A DNA stretch of 64,000 nucleotides from JAVBME01 sp031552765 (GCA_031552765.1 JAVBME010000011.1:7719-71718), one strand, 5' to 3'; shown: positions 49,630-59,769, numbered from the stretch's first letter. The notes: generated by a model from the sequence alone, not told the origin. Numbers and translations: made by a program.

Positions 49630-51016
49630 CGCCGCTGTCGTCGAGCAAAGTAAAACTCTCCGGGTGCATGCCGTCTACCGCCTGCACGCGGATCTTCCTG
49701 ATCCGGCTCACGCGCTCCAGGTCATATTTGATGAACCTTTCCGCCACCGAAGGATGCGCTTGCAACAAAAGTGGCCGAGAGTGCTTTATAGCGCGCATTT
49801 GCCGGCAGACATCCACCGCCACCGCCTCCGGCGATTTGACCATGCCGCTGCCGTTACATACCGGGCAAGTGGAGAACATGACCGTCATGGTGTTTTGCCG
49901 CGCCTTTTTGCGGGTCATCTCCACAAGGCCGAGCATCGTGATGCCTAAAACACGAGGCTTCATCCTGTCCCCCTGCAAAGCCTCTTCCAGAGCGGCTAAA
50001 ACTTTCTGCTGGTTGTCAAGGTCGTTCATATCGATAAAATCTATAATGATTATGCCGCCGATATCCCGCAGCCTTATCTGGCGGGCGATCTCCGCCACAG
50101 CTTCAAGATTGGTTCGTGCTGCGGTGTTTTCAAGGTTGTCCGCGCCTTTAAAGCGGCCGGTATTCACATCGATGACCGTAAAAGCTTCCGTATGGTCAAA
50201 AACCAGGTACCCGCCACACTCCAGCCCTACCGTACGGCTGGCCAGAGAATTTATATCACCTGCTACGCCATAGTGTTGAAAAATACTACTCCCCAGTTCA
50301 AAAAAAACTATCTTCCCTTTATAGTCAGGATAGATATATGAAACAAGTTCGCTCACCCTCTGGTATATCTCCCGGTCGTCTATCACCAGCTCATCTATGC
50401 GCTCGTTGAGATAGTCCCTCACTATCCTGACCGGAAGGTCGACCTCGCGGAACAAGAGGCTGGGAGCAGAGGCCCTCGCAGCTCGCGCCTCTAAAGCCTT
50501 CCACAAACCGGACAGGCGTTTTATCTCTCTGGCAAGTTCATCCGAGCCAACGCCCTCGGCCACAGTACGTACGATGACGCCCATATCCTCGGTACGGACT
50601 TGTTCCACCAGTTCCTTTAGCCGTGCCCGTTCTTCCTGGTCGGTTATTTTTTTCGATATGCCGATATAGTTGCTCAACGGCAAAAACACTACGTAACGTC
50701 CAGGCAAAGATATGGCGTCAGACGCACGCGGCCCTTTGCTGCCCATAGAGTCTTTTATTATCTGGACAAGCATGGTTTGCCCTTCGGCCAGCGGCATATT
50801 TTCACTATTATAAAAAAATACATTGCGGTCGCGTCCCACATCGATAAAGGCGGCTTGCAAGCCGTCCAGTACGTTTTTGACCCTTCCTTTGAAAATGCTG
50901 CCCACGATATGTTCTTCATTATTACGTTCCAAAAGATACTCTTGCAAAAGGCCCTCTTCTACCAGCGCCATTGAAGTCTCTTCCGGCGTAACGCTCACCA
51001 GTATCCTGTTCTTCAT
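49619..51016 (-). CDS. rng: Ribonuclease G
   Basis: 465-residue endoribonuclease of the RNase E/G family, for rRNA and mRNA processing. An S1 domain at about 35-125 (IFKGRVKNVLDGLQAAFIDVGRDRNVFFY) precedes the catalytic core with metal-binding aspartates in VIDVNTGRFKG and IIIIDFIDMND, and the zinc-link CPVCNGSG. The long C-terminal scaffold of RNase E is absent. Its ATG overlaps the preceding stop by four bases. Normal place, upstream of rplU. Confidence 0.96.
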   Translation of the reverse strand: MKNRILVSVTPEETSMALVEEGLLQEYLLERNNEEHIVGSIFKGRVKNVLDGLQAAFIDVGRDRNVFFYNSENMPLAEGQTMLVQIIKDSMGSKGPRASDAISLPGRYVVFLPLSNYIGISKKITDQEERARLKELVEQVRTEDMGVIVRTVAEGVGSDELAREIKRLSGLWKALEARAARASAPSLLFREVDLPVRIVRDYLNERIDELVIDDREIYQRVSELVSYIYPDYKGKIVFFELGSSIFQHYGVAGDINSLASRTVGLECGGYLVFDHTEAFTVIDVNTGRFKGADNLENTAARTNLEAVAEIARQIRLRDIGGIIIIDFIDMNDLDNQQKVLAALEEALQGDRMKPRVLGITMLGLVEMTRKKARQNTMTVMFSTCPVCNGSGMVKSPEAVAVDVCRQMRAIKHSRPLLLQAHPSVAERFIKYDLERVSRIRKIRVQAVDGMHPESFTLLDDSGVDK

Positions 51017-51705
51017 GGCCGGCCCCCTGAAAGCAACGGCTCTTTCCCAGCTCCGTAGAGTTCCAGCCGTTTGATCGCCACATTGCTTTTATCCAGAGGC
51101 GCGCCAAACTTTTCCGTTAATACCGCAAGTACATCCTGCGCTTTGACTGTGCCCTGCGGCGTAATGACCGCGTAAAAAAATAGTATTAGGCCCTTTTCAT
51201 CAACGACGGCGTCAATTTTTGCCACAAATCCTTTTAGGTCGACTTCCCGTTTCGGCTTGCCCGGCGGTGTTTTTTTTGCAAAAACCATATCCGTTGCGCT
51301 ATTATAAAATTCTACAGCCGCCAGCCAAGCTTTTACCTCTTCCGGCCGGCAAACTGCGGTGACCTCGTAGTCCGCGCCGGTCAGTTGCGACATGAGCGGC
51401 GGGCTTTTGTCCACTACATCCGCGCCCAGCACGCGGATGCCCGGCGGCAGGCTGGCATTGAGCGCCGCCATGGCGGCGTCTTTTTCAACAGGCAGAGCCA
51501 AATCGAACTCGGCGTATTCGGCCACGCTTTCTATGCCTACGCCTAAAGCCGAAGCCAAAGACATTTTTATATGCGGGTTAAATCCTTCCGAATAAGCCAC
51601 CGGCAGTTTCGCTCTTTTTACTGCACGGCTTATGGTGCGGGAGTATTCCAAATGAGAAATAAACCGCACGCCGCCTTCTTTGCTGATGCGTACCCTAAGC
51701 TTCAT
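51013..51705 (-). CDS. TIGR03936-family radical-SAM-associated protein (DUF2344)
   Basis: 230-residue protein that accompanies the large radical SAM enzyme encoded just upstream; in some genomes the two are fused. Recognisable by KLRVRISKEGGVRFISHLEYSRTISRAVKRAKLPVAYSEGFNPHIKMSLASALGVG at its start (long conserved block, residues 1-56). It overlaps the upstream gene by 11 bases and rng by four, so all three are translationally coupled. Biochemical role not established; link to RNA or ribosome modification is likely from neighbours. Confidence 0.92.
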   Translation of the reverse strand: MKLRVRISKEGGVRFISHLEYSRTISRAVKRAKLPVAYSEGFNPHIKMSLASALGVGIESVAEYAEFDLALPVEKDAAMAALNASLPPGIRVLGADVVDKSPPLMSQLTGADYEVTAVCRPEEVKAWLAAVEFYNSATDMVFAKKTPPGKPKREVDLKGFVAKIDAVVDEKGLILFFYAVITPQGTVKAQDVLAVLTEKFGAPLDKSNVAIKRLELYGAGKEPLLSGGRP

Positions 51706-53551
51706 TGCAATCTGCCTCCCCGCCGTGATCTATAACCTCAGCTGAAAGAGCCGGGCATACGCCACAGGCTGCGCACTCGCCGCGCCTGCAATCCGGAGTT
51801 AGCACAGCAGACTGCGCCCGTTCATACTCCTGCCATAAAAACCGCCGGCCTACAGCAGGCGATACATGTTCCCACGGAAAAGTTTCTTCCTTATCCCGCC
51901 GGCGGCCAATATAAAAATCCACCGTCAAACCGTGCTGAGCTAAAGCTTCCTGCCAAAGCGCAAACTTAAAATGCTCCGACCAGCCGTCAAAGCGCGCCCC
52001 TCTTTGCCAGGCCGTATGCAGCGCCGCCCCCAGGCGGCGGTCGCCGCGGGCGAAAACGCCCTCCATTATGCTTGTTTTAGCATCATGGTACTGGTATGTT
52101 ATGGCGCGGCTTTTCAACAGGGACTTGAGCAGCAATTGCTTTTCCCTTATTTCTTCCAGCGTGTCCTGGCGCACCCACTGGAAAGGCGTCCAGGGTTTAG
52201 GCACAAAAGAAGATACGCTCACCGTCACCTGCCCGTTTTTTCTGCCGGTAGCCGCGCGGTGGCAGTCGAGCACTTTATAGGCAAGAGCTGCTATACCCCG
52301 TATGTCCTCTTCGGTTTCACCCGGCAGGCCGATCATGAAATACAGCTTGACCGCCGACCAGCCGGCGGCAAAAGCCGCCGATACCGTAGCCATCAGGTCT
52401 TCTTCCGTTACGCCCTTATTTATCACGTCGCGCATCCGCTGCGTACCCGCCTCGGGCGCGAAAGTAAGGCTGCTCTTACGAACCGACTGCACCTGCTTTG
52501 CCAGATCGATAGAAAAGCTGTCTATCCTGAGTGAAGGCAAAGATACGCTGACCCGCTCCTTCTTCATCTCATCGGTCAACTCCGTCAACAGCGGCGCCAG
52601 ACAGGAGTAGTCCGCCGTAGAAAGGGAAACCAGCGATATCTCGTCATAACCGGTATTGTCCACCAGGGCGCGCGCCAGGCGTTTTAAAGTCGGCAACCGC
52701 CGCTCCCGTACCGGTCGGTAAGCCATGCCGGCGTGGCAAAAGCGGCAGCCGCGCGTACAGCCGCGGAATACTTCCAGCATGATACGGTCATGCACTATAT
52801 CGCAAAAAGGCACTATCGGGCTGGTAGGGTAGTCTACCGCGTCAAGGTCGTGTACTATTCTTTTATGTATTACACCTGGCACGTCCTGGCTAAGCGGGAT
52901 TGTTTTTTTAAAGCTTCCATCCTCTTCATACTCCGCTTGATAAAACGAAGGCACGTAGATACCGGAAAGTTTGCCTGCTTCCTGCAAAAAGCCCTGCCGT
53001 CCCCCGGGCCGCCCGGCCGTCTTCCATCTGTCCATGGCTTCGGCCACTTCTACGATTAGCTCTTCGCCTTCGCCCACAATGAAAAAGTCAAAAAAATCAG
53101 CCAGCGGCTCGGGATTATAAACACACGGCCCGCCGCCTACGACGAAGGGATGCTCCATCCCCCGCTGGTCAGCCAGGAGCGGTACCCCGCCCAAGTCCAG
53201 CATATTGAGTATATTGCTGTACGACATCTCATATTGCAGAGTAAAACCCACAAGGTCAAAATCTTGCAGCGGGCGCGCCTTCTCCTGCGAGGAGAGGGGC
53301 AGTCCGGCATGGCGCAGCTCTTCTTCCATATCCGTCCAGGGAGCGTAAAATCGCTCGGCCGACACATAACCCACCTTGTTGAGCAGGTGGTAAAGTATCT
53401 TATAGCCGAGGTAACTCATGCCCACTTCGTAAATATCGGGAAAGGCCAGGGCAAAAGTGACCCTGACCCGGCTATCGTCTTTATTTATGCAATTGAACTC
53501 GTCGCCCACATAACGAGCCGGTTTTTGCACTTTATTCAAAATTTTATCCAT
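51695..53551 (-). CDS. TIGR03960-family B12-binding-type radical SAM protein
   Basis: 618 residues. An N-terminal cobalamin-binding-like Rossmann region (about 20-190) precedes the radical SAM core with cluster motif GCTRGCRFCHAGM (CxxxCxxC) at about residue 265, and FAPEAGTQRMRDVINKG. The C terminus holds a cysteine group CRRGECAACGVCPAL, possibly a second cluster. Paired with DUF2344 as usual. The target is unknown; position between rodA and rng is conserved in Clostridia and Negativicutes. Confidence 0.93.
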   Translation of the reverse strand: MDKILNKVQKPARYVGDEFNCINKDDSRVRVTFALAFPDIYEVGMSYLGYKILYHLLNKVGYVSAERFYAPWTDMEEELRHAGLPLSSQEKARPLQDFDLVGFTLQYEMSYSNILNMLDLGGVPLLADQRGMEHPFVVGGGPCVYNPEPLADFFDFFIVGEGEELIVEVAEAMDRWKTAGRPGGRQGFLQEAGKLSGIYVPSFYQAEYEEDGSFKKTIPLSQDVPGVIHKRIVHDLDAVDYPTSPIVPFCDIVHDRIMLEVFRGCTRGCRFCHAGMAYRPVRERRLPTLKRLARALVDNTGYDEISLVSLSTADYSCLAPLLTELTDEMKKERVSVSLPSLRIDSFSIDLAKQVQSVRKSSLTFAPEAGTQRMRDVINKGVTEEDLMATVSAAFAAGWSAVKLYFMIGLPGETEEDIRGIAALAYKVLDCHRAATGRKNGQVTVSVSSFVPKPWTPFQWVRQDTLEEIREKQLLLKSLLKSRAITYQYHDAKTSIMEGVFARGDRRLGAALHTAWQRGARFDGWSEHFKFALWQEALAQHGLTVDFYIGRRRDKEETFPWEHVSPAVGRRFLWQEYERAQSAVLTPDCRRGECAACGVCPALSAEVIDHGGEADCNEA

Positions 53552-53581
53552 GAAACCTCCAAAGGTAAGCGCCGCTTAAAA

Positions 53582-54688
53582 TCAAAAGAACAGCGTCTGG
53601 TTGCGCATATTGATATTGAGTAGTATCCCCATACACATCATATTTGTCGTAAGGGCGGAAACGCCGTAACTCATAAAGGGCAGCGGTATGCCTGTCACAG
53701 GCATTATGCCCATAGTCATGCCGACATTGACCAAAACGTGAAAAGCCAGCATAGCCACTATCCCGACAGCCAAGAGGGAGCCAAAGTCGTCCTTGGCCTC
53801 CATGGCTATCCTGATGCCGCGGTAAATTACTATACCATAGAGCAGCAGCACAATAATGATGCCGATAAAACCAAGCTCTTCACCAATGACTGCGAAGATA
53901 AAATCGGTATGGTTCTCCGGCAGGAAATTAAGCTGGCTCTGCGTACCGGCAAACAGCCCCTTGCCGCTTATCATCCCCGAGCCTATTGCTATTTTCGACT
54001 GTATGATGTGATAGCCGGAGCCAAAAGGGTCCTTGTCCGGGTCGAGAAAAACCATGATGCGGTTTTTCTGGTAATCTTTCAGCAAATGCCAAAAAACCGG
54101 CGCCAGCACTACTGCCGCGCCAGCCAGCCATTTATACAGCTTGACTGGAATGCCCGCTATATATAGCATGACAAGGACTATAGCCACAAAGACCAGCGAC
54201 GTGCCGAGGTCTGGCTGCTTGAGCACCAGTAGGAAGGGCGGCAGCATATAGCCAAATATCGGCGCGGCATCCCACATGCTGGAAAAATTTTCCTTGCGGT
54301 CGTTGAGCATTTTCGCCATGACCACGATCATGATTATCTTGGAGAATTCACTGGGCTGGAGGCTCACCGGACCTATCTGTATCCAGCGCTGGGCCCCGAG
54401 AGCGCTCTGCCCGACAAACATGACCGCCAGCAGCATTATCAGATTGAAAAGGTATAGAGGGGTAGCAAAACGTTCTAGCTGTTTGTAATCAAAACGCAGA
54501 GAGAAAAACATCAAAGCCAGATTTATTAACAGGAAAATAGCCTGTCTTTGCACATACCAACGCGAATCGTCGCCGCCCGCGGTAGCGTATGTAGCGCTGG
54601 TTATCATCACCAGGCTTATGATGTTGAGCAGCAGCACCGCGCCCAACAATACGATATCCAAATTACGCAAAGCTCTATTTTGGAACAT
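53582..54688 (-). CDS. rodA: Rod-shape SEDS glycosyltransferase RodA
   Basis: Peptidoglycan polymerase of the elongasome, partner of PBP2. 368 residues with ten helices. SEDS signatures: RWIQIGPVSLQPSEFSKII, LKQPDLGTSLVF with the catalytic aspartate, NFLPENHTDFIFAVIGEELGF, and TGIPLPFMSYGVSALTTNM. Located after minE and separate from mrdA by the min genes, as in related genomes. Confidence 0.95.
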   Translation of the reverse strand: MFQNRALRNLDIVLLGAVLLLNIISLVMITSATYATAGGDDSRWYVQRQAIFLLINLALMFFSLRFDYKQLERFATPLYLFNLIMLLAVMFVGQSALGAQRWIQIGPVSLQPSEFSKIIMIVVMAKMLNDRKENFSSMWDAAPIFGYMLPPFLLVLKQPDLGTSLVFVAIVLVMLYIAGIPVKLYKWLAGAAVVLAPVFWHLLKDYQKNRIMVFLDPDKDPFGSGYHIIQSKIAIGSGMISGKGLFAGTQSQLNFLPENHTDFIFAVIGEELGFIGIIIVLLLYGIVIYRGIRIAMEAKDDFGSLLAVGIVAMLAFHVLVNVGMTMGIMPVTGIPLPFMSYGVSALTTNMMCMGILLNINMRNQTLFF

Positions 54689-54691
54689 ATT

Positions 54692-55003
54692 TTACCTTAC
54701 TAAGCCAAATTTGTTGCCGGCCATAGCCTTGGCCGCCCTTTTCACCCGGTGCACAGGGATATTGGCAATAAGAGATACGGAGGAATTGGTAGTAGCAAGG
54801 TCTATTTGCATCTCTTGTTCATCTATATCCATATAGTTAGATATAACTTTTATCATATCGCTGCGTATAGCGTCCATACACTGGGGAGATACATCAACCC
54901 GGTCATGCACCAACACCGACCGTAAACGCTCACTGGCCACGCTGCCGGAGGTCTTTTCTCCACCGCTAAAAAACTTTTGGATAATGCCCGCGAAAGGATT
55001 CAT
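54692..55003 (-). CDS. minE: Cell division topological factor MinE
   Basis: 103 residues; releases MinD from the membrane and sets up Min oscillation. The N terminus carries a possible membrane-targeting amphipathic stretch (FAGIIQKFFSG), then ERLRSVLVHDRVDVSPQCMDAIRSDMIKVISNYMDID, the MinD-binding and dimerisation core. Follows minD by 15 bases. Presence of MinE indicates an oscillating Min system, in contrast to the DivIVA type of Bacillus. Confidence 0.95.
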   Translation of the reverse strand: MNPFAGIIQKFFSGGEKTSGSVASERLRSVLVHDRVDVSPQCMDAIRSDMIKVISNYMDIDEQEMQIDLATTNSSVSLIANIPVHRVKRAAKAMAGNKFGLVR

Positions 55004-55018
55004 ATACGCATCTCCCTT

Positions 55019-55816
55019 CTATTTGGCAAGGCCAAAGAACCGTTTTAGCTTGTCGGCAAAAGTATCCGGCGTTTTAAGTTCCATAAACGGCACATCTTGC
55101 CCCAGCAGGCGGTCTGTTATATTTTTATAGGCCTGCCCGGCCAAAGACGCCGGATTGGCCACGGCAGGCTCGCCGCGGTTTGTAGATACTACTATATACT
55201 CATCTTCCGGCACTACGCCGACAAGATCTATGGATAGGATATCCACCACATCTTCCACACTCATCATATCGCCTTTTTTCACCATAGTGGGGCGGATACG
55301 GTTGACTACCAGAAGCGGGGGCTGTTTGCCGGCCGCCTCCAAAATGCCTATTATCCGGTCGGCGTCGCGCACGGCGGAAACTTCCGGCGTGGTCACGATG
55401 ACTTCCCGGTCGCAACGCGCTATGGCGCTTTTAAAGCCATGTTCTATACCGGCCGGGCAGTCGACTATGACATAGTCGAACTCTTCCGCCAACTCTTCAC
55501 AAAGTGCCGCCATCTGCGCTTCGGTCACGGCGTTTTTGTCGCGCGTCTGTGCCGCCGGCAAAAGAAACAGGTTTTCAAATCGTTTATCGCGGATAAGCGC
55601 CTGTTTCAAACGGCAATTACCCTCAACTACGTCGACCAGGTCGTAAACTATGCGGTTTTCAAGTCCCATCACGACATCAAGGTTCCTCAGCCCTATATCT
55701 GCATCCACAAGGACGGTCTTCTTGCCTGAGAGCGCAAAACCTGTGCCGATATTGGCAGTAGTGGTGGTTTTACCGACACCGCCTTTGCCGGATGTAACTA
55801 CTATTACTTCTCCCAT
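55019..55816 (-). CDS. minD: Septum site-determining ATPase MinD
   Basis: 265-residue membrane-associated ATPase. Deviant Walker A GKGGVGKTTTTAN at 10-22, VDADIGLRNLDVVMGLENR, DYVIVDCPAGIEHG, and the C-terminal amphipathic membrane anchor DKLKRFFGLAK. Recruits MinC to block division away from mid-cell. Between minC and minE with short gaps. Confidence 0.98.
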   Translation of the reverse strand: MGEVIVVTSGKGGVGKTTTTANIGTGFALSGKKTVLVDADIGLRNLDVVMGLENRIVYDLVDVVEGNCRLKQALIRDKRFENLFLLPAAQTRDKNAVTEAQMAALCEELAEEFDYVIVDCPAGIEHGFKSAIARCDREVIVTTPEVSAVRDADRIIGILEAAGKQPPLLVVNRIRPTMVKKGDMMSVEDVVDILSIDLVGVVPEDEYIVVSTNRGEPAVANPASLAGQAYKNITDRLLGQDVPFMELKTPDTFADKLKRFFGLAK

Positions 55817-55832
55817 TATGATAATACCCTCC

Positions 55833-56474
55833 TCAGTGATGAATTGTCTCGATGACTATCTCGCCGTCTTTTATCCTGGCCCGCTCCGGCCCGCTGCCAG
55901 GCGACTCGGCGTCCGGCGCCCTGACTATACAATCGGCGATGCGTACCTGCCCGCCAATAAAACGCCCGGCTGTGGCCTGCGCCCCCCGGTCGCCGAGGGC
56001 TCCGGCGTGCAAAACGCCGCGGGAGACGCCTACCACGATTATGTCGTGCTCGGCAAAAATACGCGCGGTAGGGTTTACATCGCCCAATACTATCACCGTG
56101 CCGTTAAACCTTATTTCCTGTCCGCCCCTCATAGTACGCCGCAATACCAGCGTGGGTATTATTACGGCATCCGGCGGCGCGATATATGGCATGCCGCCTT
56201 CCCGGACCATTTGGGCCGGCTGCCCGGAAGAAAAGTAAATATCATAGGCAAGGCCAAATTGCTCGACCAACTTACTTATCTCGTCATGTTGGGCAAAACT
56301 TAGCACTTTGCCCCTGTACCGCAAAGGCATAGGGACAGACGACTTGGCAAAAAAATCCCTCGCCGCTTCCAGCTTGTTTTTCAGTTCGCCGATGACTTCT
56401 TCAAAAGACGGATCACCGTTGACCACCAACAGCAAACTCTCTTTTTCGCCTTTCAATATAACTTCATTATCCAT
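55833..56474 (-). CDS. minC: Septum site-determining inhibitor MinC
   Basis: 213 residues: N-terminal FtsZ-binding domain (1-100) and C-terminal beta-helix that binds MinD (about 110-213), seen in RRTMRGGQEIRFNGTVIVLGDVNPTARIFAEHDIIVVGVSRGVLHAGALGD and RIADCIVRAP. Ends close to the minD start. The start follows aaagggcagg. An 81-base gap to mrdA includes a TATAAT that could be a min promoter. Confidence 0.95.
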   Translation of the reverse strand: MDNEVILKGEKESLLLVVNGDPSFEEVIGELKNKLEAARDFFAKSSVPMPLRYRGKVLSFAQHDEISKLVEQFGLAYDIYFSSGQPAQMVREGGMPYIAPPDAVIIPTLVLRRTMRGGQEIRFNGTVIVLGDVNPTARIFAEHDIIVVGVSRGVLHAGALGDRGAQATAGRFIGGQVRIADCIVRAPDAESPGSGPERARIKDGEIVIETIHH

Positions 56475-56555
56475 ATATACCTGCCCTTTGGTTGATAAAT
56501 TATATACCCATTCGCCCTATATAATGAAAACTCCTGCAAAAATGCGCAAAATCTG

Positions 56556-58346
56556 TTATTTTGGCTTTAAATGGAAATGCTGCTCAAATATCCTCCTGGC
56601 CACCGGCACGGCTGCCGTAGCGCCGTAACCGCCCTGCTCTATTAGCACTACTACCGCTATATCAGGATTATCCGCCGGGGCGTAGGAGACAAACACGCCA
56701 TGGTCTTCGCCCATGGAATTTTCCGAAGTACCGGTCTTGCCGGCCAGCGGAACGGTAAAACCGGCTAGTTGACCGGCTGTGCCGCCTTCCTGCGCCACAT
56801 CGCGCAGCCCTCTTTTTATGATCTCTATAGTTTTGGCCGAAACCGGCAGCTTAGCCACCGCCTGCGGTTTAAATTGCTCTATCAGCTCTCCCTTGTCGGA
56901 GACTATCTTGCTGACCAGGTATGGCTTGTAGCGTGTACCTCCGTTAGCTACCGCGCTAATAGACACCGCCATCTGGAGCGGCGTGGCCAGTTGGAAGCCC
57001 TGGCCGATTCCCGCGTCAAAGGTTTCCGCCAAATACCAGTCTTCATTGAAAAGCTTCTTTTTATAGGCCGGGTTGGCAACAAGCCCCTCGGACTCACCGG
57101 GCAGATTTATCCCGGTCAGGCTGCCGTAGCCAAAAGCCCGGGCGTATTTTTCGATGTTCGCTATCCCTAAGCGGTAAGCCATTTCGTAAAAATATACATT
57201 ATCTGATTTGGCCAGCGCTTCATTAAAATCTATCCAGCCCAGCGCTCCGCCGCCGGAATTCCCTTTATCCGGCACCAGGCGGTGATGCCCGCCGTCAAAG
57301 AACTTCTCCTCAGGCGTTACTTTGCCCATCTCCAGAGCCGCCGCGCCTGTCACCACCTTAAAGGTGGAGCCGGGCGGGTATTCGCCGCTGATTGCCTTGT
57401 TGTCCATAGGATTATACGGATTTTTGCTGATTTTGTCCCACTCTTTTTGCGAAATGCCGGAAACAAAGCTATTGGGATTAAAGGTAGGATAAGAAACAAG
57501 CGCCAATACCGCGCCGTCACGCGGGTCGAGCACTACTACCGACGCGGCAAAAGCCTTGCTGCGCCCGGCATATTTCCTCAGCCACTCGAGGTGCTCCGCT
57601 ACTGCCTGTTCCGCAGCTTTTTGCACTTCCATATCTATGGTCAGGTAGATATTATCACCCGGCACCGGTTCTTTTTTGCCCAATTGGTGCACGATCCGCC
57701 CGGCGACATCCACCTCGGCGCGGTTGGCGCCATCTTCCCCGCGTAAAATAGCGTCATAATATTTCTCAAGCCCCATCTTGCCAATGATCTGGCCGGACTT
57801 ATAGCCTTTTTCCTTGAGCTTCGCCAGTTCATTCTCGCTGATTTCGCCCACATAGCCTATAGCGTGAGCCGCCAGTTCATTGTACACATACGTACGCAGG
57901 GGCTGGATGGCTATCAGTACACCAGGCAAATCGCCGCGGCGCTCTTCGATAGCCGTGACCATCTCCGGCGTTAGGTTACTCTTGATCAACACAGGCTCGT
58001 AGTTGCCTTTATTTTTCACGACTTTGGCCGTTATTTCTTCCGCCGTCATGTGGACTATATCCGCCAGGCGCGCAGCCACTTCCGGCGTAAACTTGCTCTC
58101 CTTGGCATTCACCACCACAGTAAACCCCGGGTGGTTGGTCACCAGCGGCACGCCGTTGCGGTCGTAGAATATCCCGCGCGGCGCCATTATCGGCGTCGTG
58201 CGTATCCTATTGCCGTCAGCCTGCCCTTTATAATAGTCGCCTTTATATATTTGCAGCCAGGCGGCTCTCGACACTAACGCTAAAAAAACGAGAGTAAACA
58301 GTACTCCCAAAATCTCGAAGCGGTATGTATATTTTTTGGACAGCAT
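56556..58346 (-). CDS. mrdA: Penicillin-binding protein 2 (elongasome transpeptidase)
   Basis: 596-residue class B PBP. One N-terminal helix (about 10-30) anchors it; a pedestal domain (60-230) precedes the transpeptidase. Catalytic motifs: SxxK in PPGSTFKVVTGAAALE, SxN in AKSDNVYFYEMA, KTG in LAGKTGTSENS. Cross-links peptidoglycan in lateral growth with RodA. Directly downstream of mreD, with ggcgggagg before the start. Confidence 0.97.
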   Translation of the reverse strand: MLSKKYTYRFEILGVLFTLVFLALVSRAAWLQIYKGDYYKGQADGNRIRTTPIMAPRGIFYDRNGVPLVTNHPGFTVVVNAKESKFTPEVAARLADIVHMTAEEITAKVVKNKGNYEPVLIKSNLTPEMVTAIEERRGDLPGVLIAIQPLRTYVYNELAAHAIGYVGEISENELAKLKEKGYKSGQIIGKMGLEKYYDAILRGEDGANRAEVDVAGRIVHQLGKKEPVPGDNIYLTIDMEVQKAAEQAVAEHLEWLRKYAGRSKAFAASVVVLDPRDGAVLALVSYPTFNPNSFVSGISQKEWDKISKNPYNPMDNKAISGEYPPGSTFKVVTGAAALEMGKVTPEEKFFDGGHHRLVPDKGNSGGGALGWIDFNEALAKSDNVYFYEMAYRLGIANIEKYARAFGYGSLTGINLPGESEGLVANPAYKKKLFNEDWYLAETFDAGIGQGFQLATPLQMAVSISAVANGGTRYKPYLVSKIVSDKGELIEQFKPQAVAKLPVSAKTIEIIKRGLRDVAQEGGTAGQLAGFTVPLAGKTGTSENSMGEDHGVFVSYAPADNPDIAVVVLIEQGGYGATAAVPVARRIFEQHFHLKPK

Positions 58347-58376
58347 AATATGCCTCCCGCCCTAATCGGAAAAAGG

Positions 58377-58880
58377 CTAGAAAGTTACCTCTCCGTCCGT
58401 CAGCTTTCTTCTCATTTTATTAAATAAAAACAGTATCGGCAAAGTTATAAGAGTGTTATAAATCACCGAATTTCCGGCATGCGCCAGCATACCCAGCCAG
58501 TTGCAAAAAGCGTAGCCGGAAAAAGCAACACAGACCAGCAGCAGGATATTTACTGCAAAGCTGGCCACAGCAACCATTATAAGCGGCAAGACGAAGTTGT
58601 CTTCAAAAACATTTTTCTGCATCATACCGGAAACCATACCCACAGGCATAAGAACCAGCGTGTAAAAACCGAACAAACCACTATTTAAAAGGTCGACCAA
58701 GAGGCCGCAAAAAAAACCAGTTACCAAGCCTTGTGTACGCCCATAGACGACACCGGTCAAAAGGACAAACACCAAAACGACATCCGGCTTTACGCCATTT
58801 ATAGACATAAAGTAAGCCGCCGAACCTTGAAAAGCTACGACAAATAAAATCAGCAACAGCCAGCAGACGACCCTCTTCAT
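58377..58880 (-). CDS. mreD: Rod shape-determining protein MreD
   Basis: 167-residue integral membrane protein with five or six helices, e.g. VCWLLLILFVVAFQGSAAYF and VLVFVLLTGVVYGRTQGLVTGFFCGLLVDLL with the family's GLVxGFxxGLxxD motif. Overlaps mreC by four bases. Part of the MreBCD-RodA-PBP2 elongasome. Confidence 0.94.
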   Translation of the reverse strand: MKRVVCWLLLILFVVAFQGSAAYFMSINGVKPDVVLVFVLLTGVVYGRTQGLVTGFFCGLLVDLLNSGLFGFYTLVLMPVGMVSGMMQKNVFEDNFVLPLIMVAVASFAVNILLLVCVAFSGYAFCNWLGMLAHAGNSVIYNTLITLPILFLFNKMRRKLTDGEVTF

Positions 58881-59755
58881 GGCCTCTCCTGCGGTTTAAC
58901 CGGCTTTTCTGCCTGCGGCTCGGCAAAATTGGTCACATTGGTAATGACCATAACCTCTTCCAGGCGGTCAAAATCCACCGCCGGAGTTATCACGGCATAT
59001 TTCAGCAGACCGCCTTCGGCATTTACCACCTTTTCCACAGTGCCTATTACTACGCCTTTAGGGTACATGCTGCCAAAGCCGGAAGTTATGATCGTATCGC
59101 CGTCGGCAACGTCTGCGTCGCGCGACAGATTTATCAGGTTAGGCGTCCTCGGCGTTGAAGCATTGCCGCTGACTATGCCGGCCACACGCGACATAGGCCG
59201 CTGCACCATACCGCCGACCGCGGATTTAGGATGCAAGATAAGCTGGACGCGTGCGCTGCTTTTATAAACTTCACTGACGCTGCCGACCAGCCCGTCCGCG
59301 GTTATTACCGACATATCGCGCGCAACATGGTCTTTTTCACCTTTATCAATGATGATATTGCCCACAAAGCCGCCCGGACTGAAGCCGACCACTTTGGCCG
59401 TCAACAGGATATAGCGGTTCTGGCTCTGCTTAAAATTCAAAAGAGCCCGCAAACGCTGGTTTTCAGCCCATATTTCCGCCGCCTCGACATTCGCCTTGCG
59501 CAGTGACGCTATTTCCTTTTTCAAATCCTCATTTTCTTCATAAGTGGACATGACGGAACCCAACAAGCGCCCGGCCTTGGTTACAGCTTCGCTTATACCT
59601 GTGATAGCGGTTTCCAGCGGCTGCATCACGCTGACCAGCACTTTTTTAGCAATAGGGAAAGCATACTTACCATTGGCTGCCGAAATGACCAGTACGGTCA
59701 ACAGAAGTATAGCCAACATAAGAACAACATTTTTTTTCGCAAAAAGATCCCGCAT
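58877..59755 (-). CDS. mreC: Rod shape-determining protein MreC
   Basis: 292 residues: short cytosolic start, one helix (NVVLMLAILLLTVLVISAAN), a coiled coil at about 65-110 (YEENEDLKKEIASLRKANVEAAEIWAENQRLRALLNF), then the beta-barrel periplasmic domain including GSVSEVYKSSARVQLILHPKSAVGG and DVADGDTIITSGFGSMYPKG. The C-terminal tail is lysine/proline-rich. Scaffold of the elongasome. Confidence 0.95.
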   Translation of the reverse strand: MRDLFAKKNVVLMLAILLLTVLVISAANGKYAFPIAKKVLVSVMQPLETAITGISEAVTKAGRLLGSVMSTYEENEDLKKEIASLRKANVEAAEIWAENQRLRALLNFKQSQNRYILLTAKVVGFSPGGFVGNIIIDKGEKDHVARDMSVITADGLVGSVSEVYKSSARVQLILHPKSAVGGMVQRPMSRVAGIVSGNASTPRTPNLINLSRDADVADGDTIITSGFGSMYPKGVVIGTVEKVVNAEGGLLKYAVITPAVDFDRLEEVMVITNVTNFAEPQAEKPVKPQERP

Positions 59756-59769
59756 ATATGCCTCCCCGA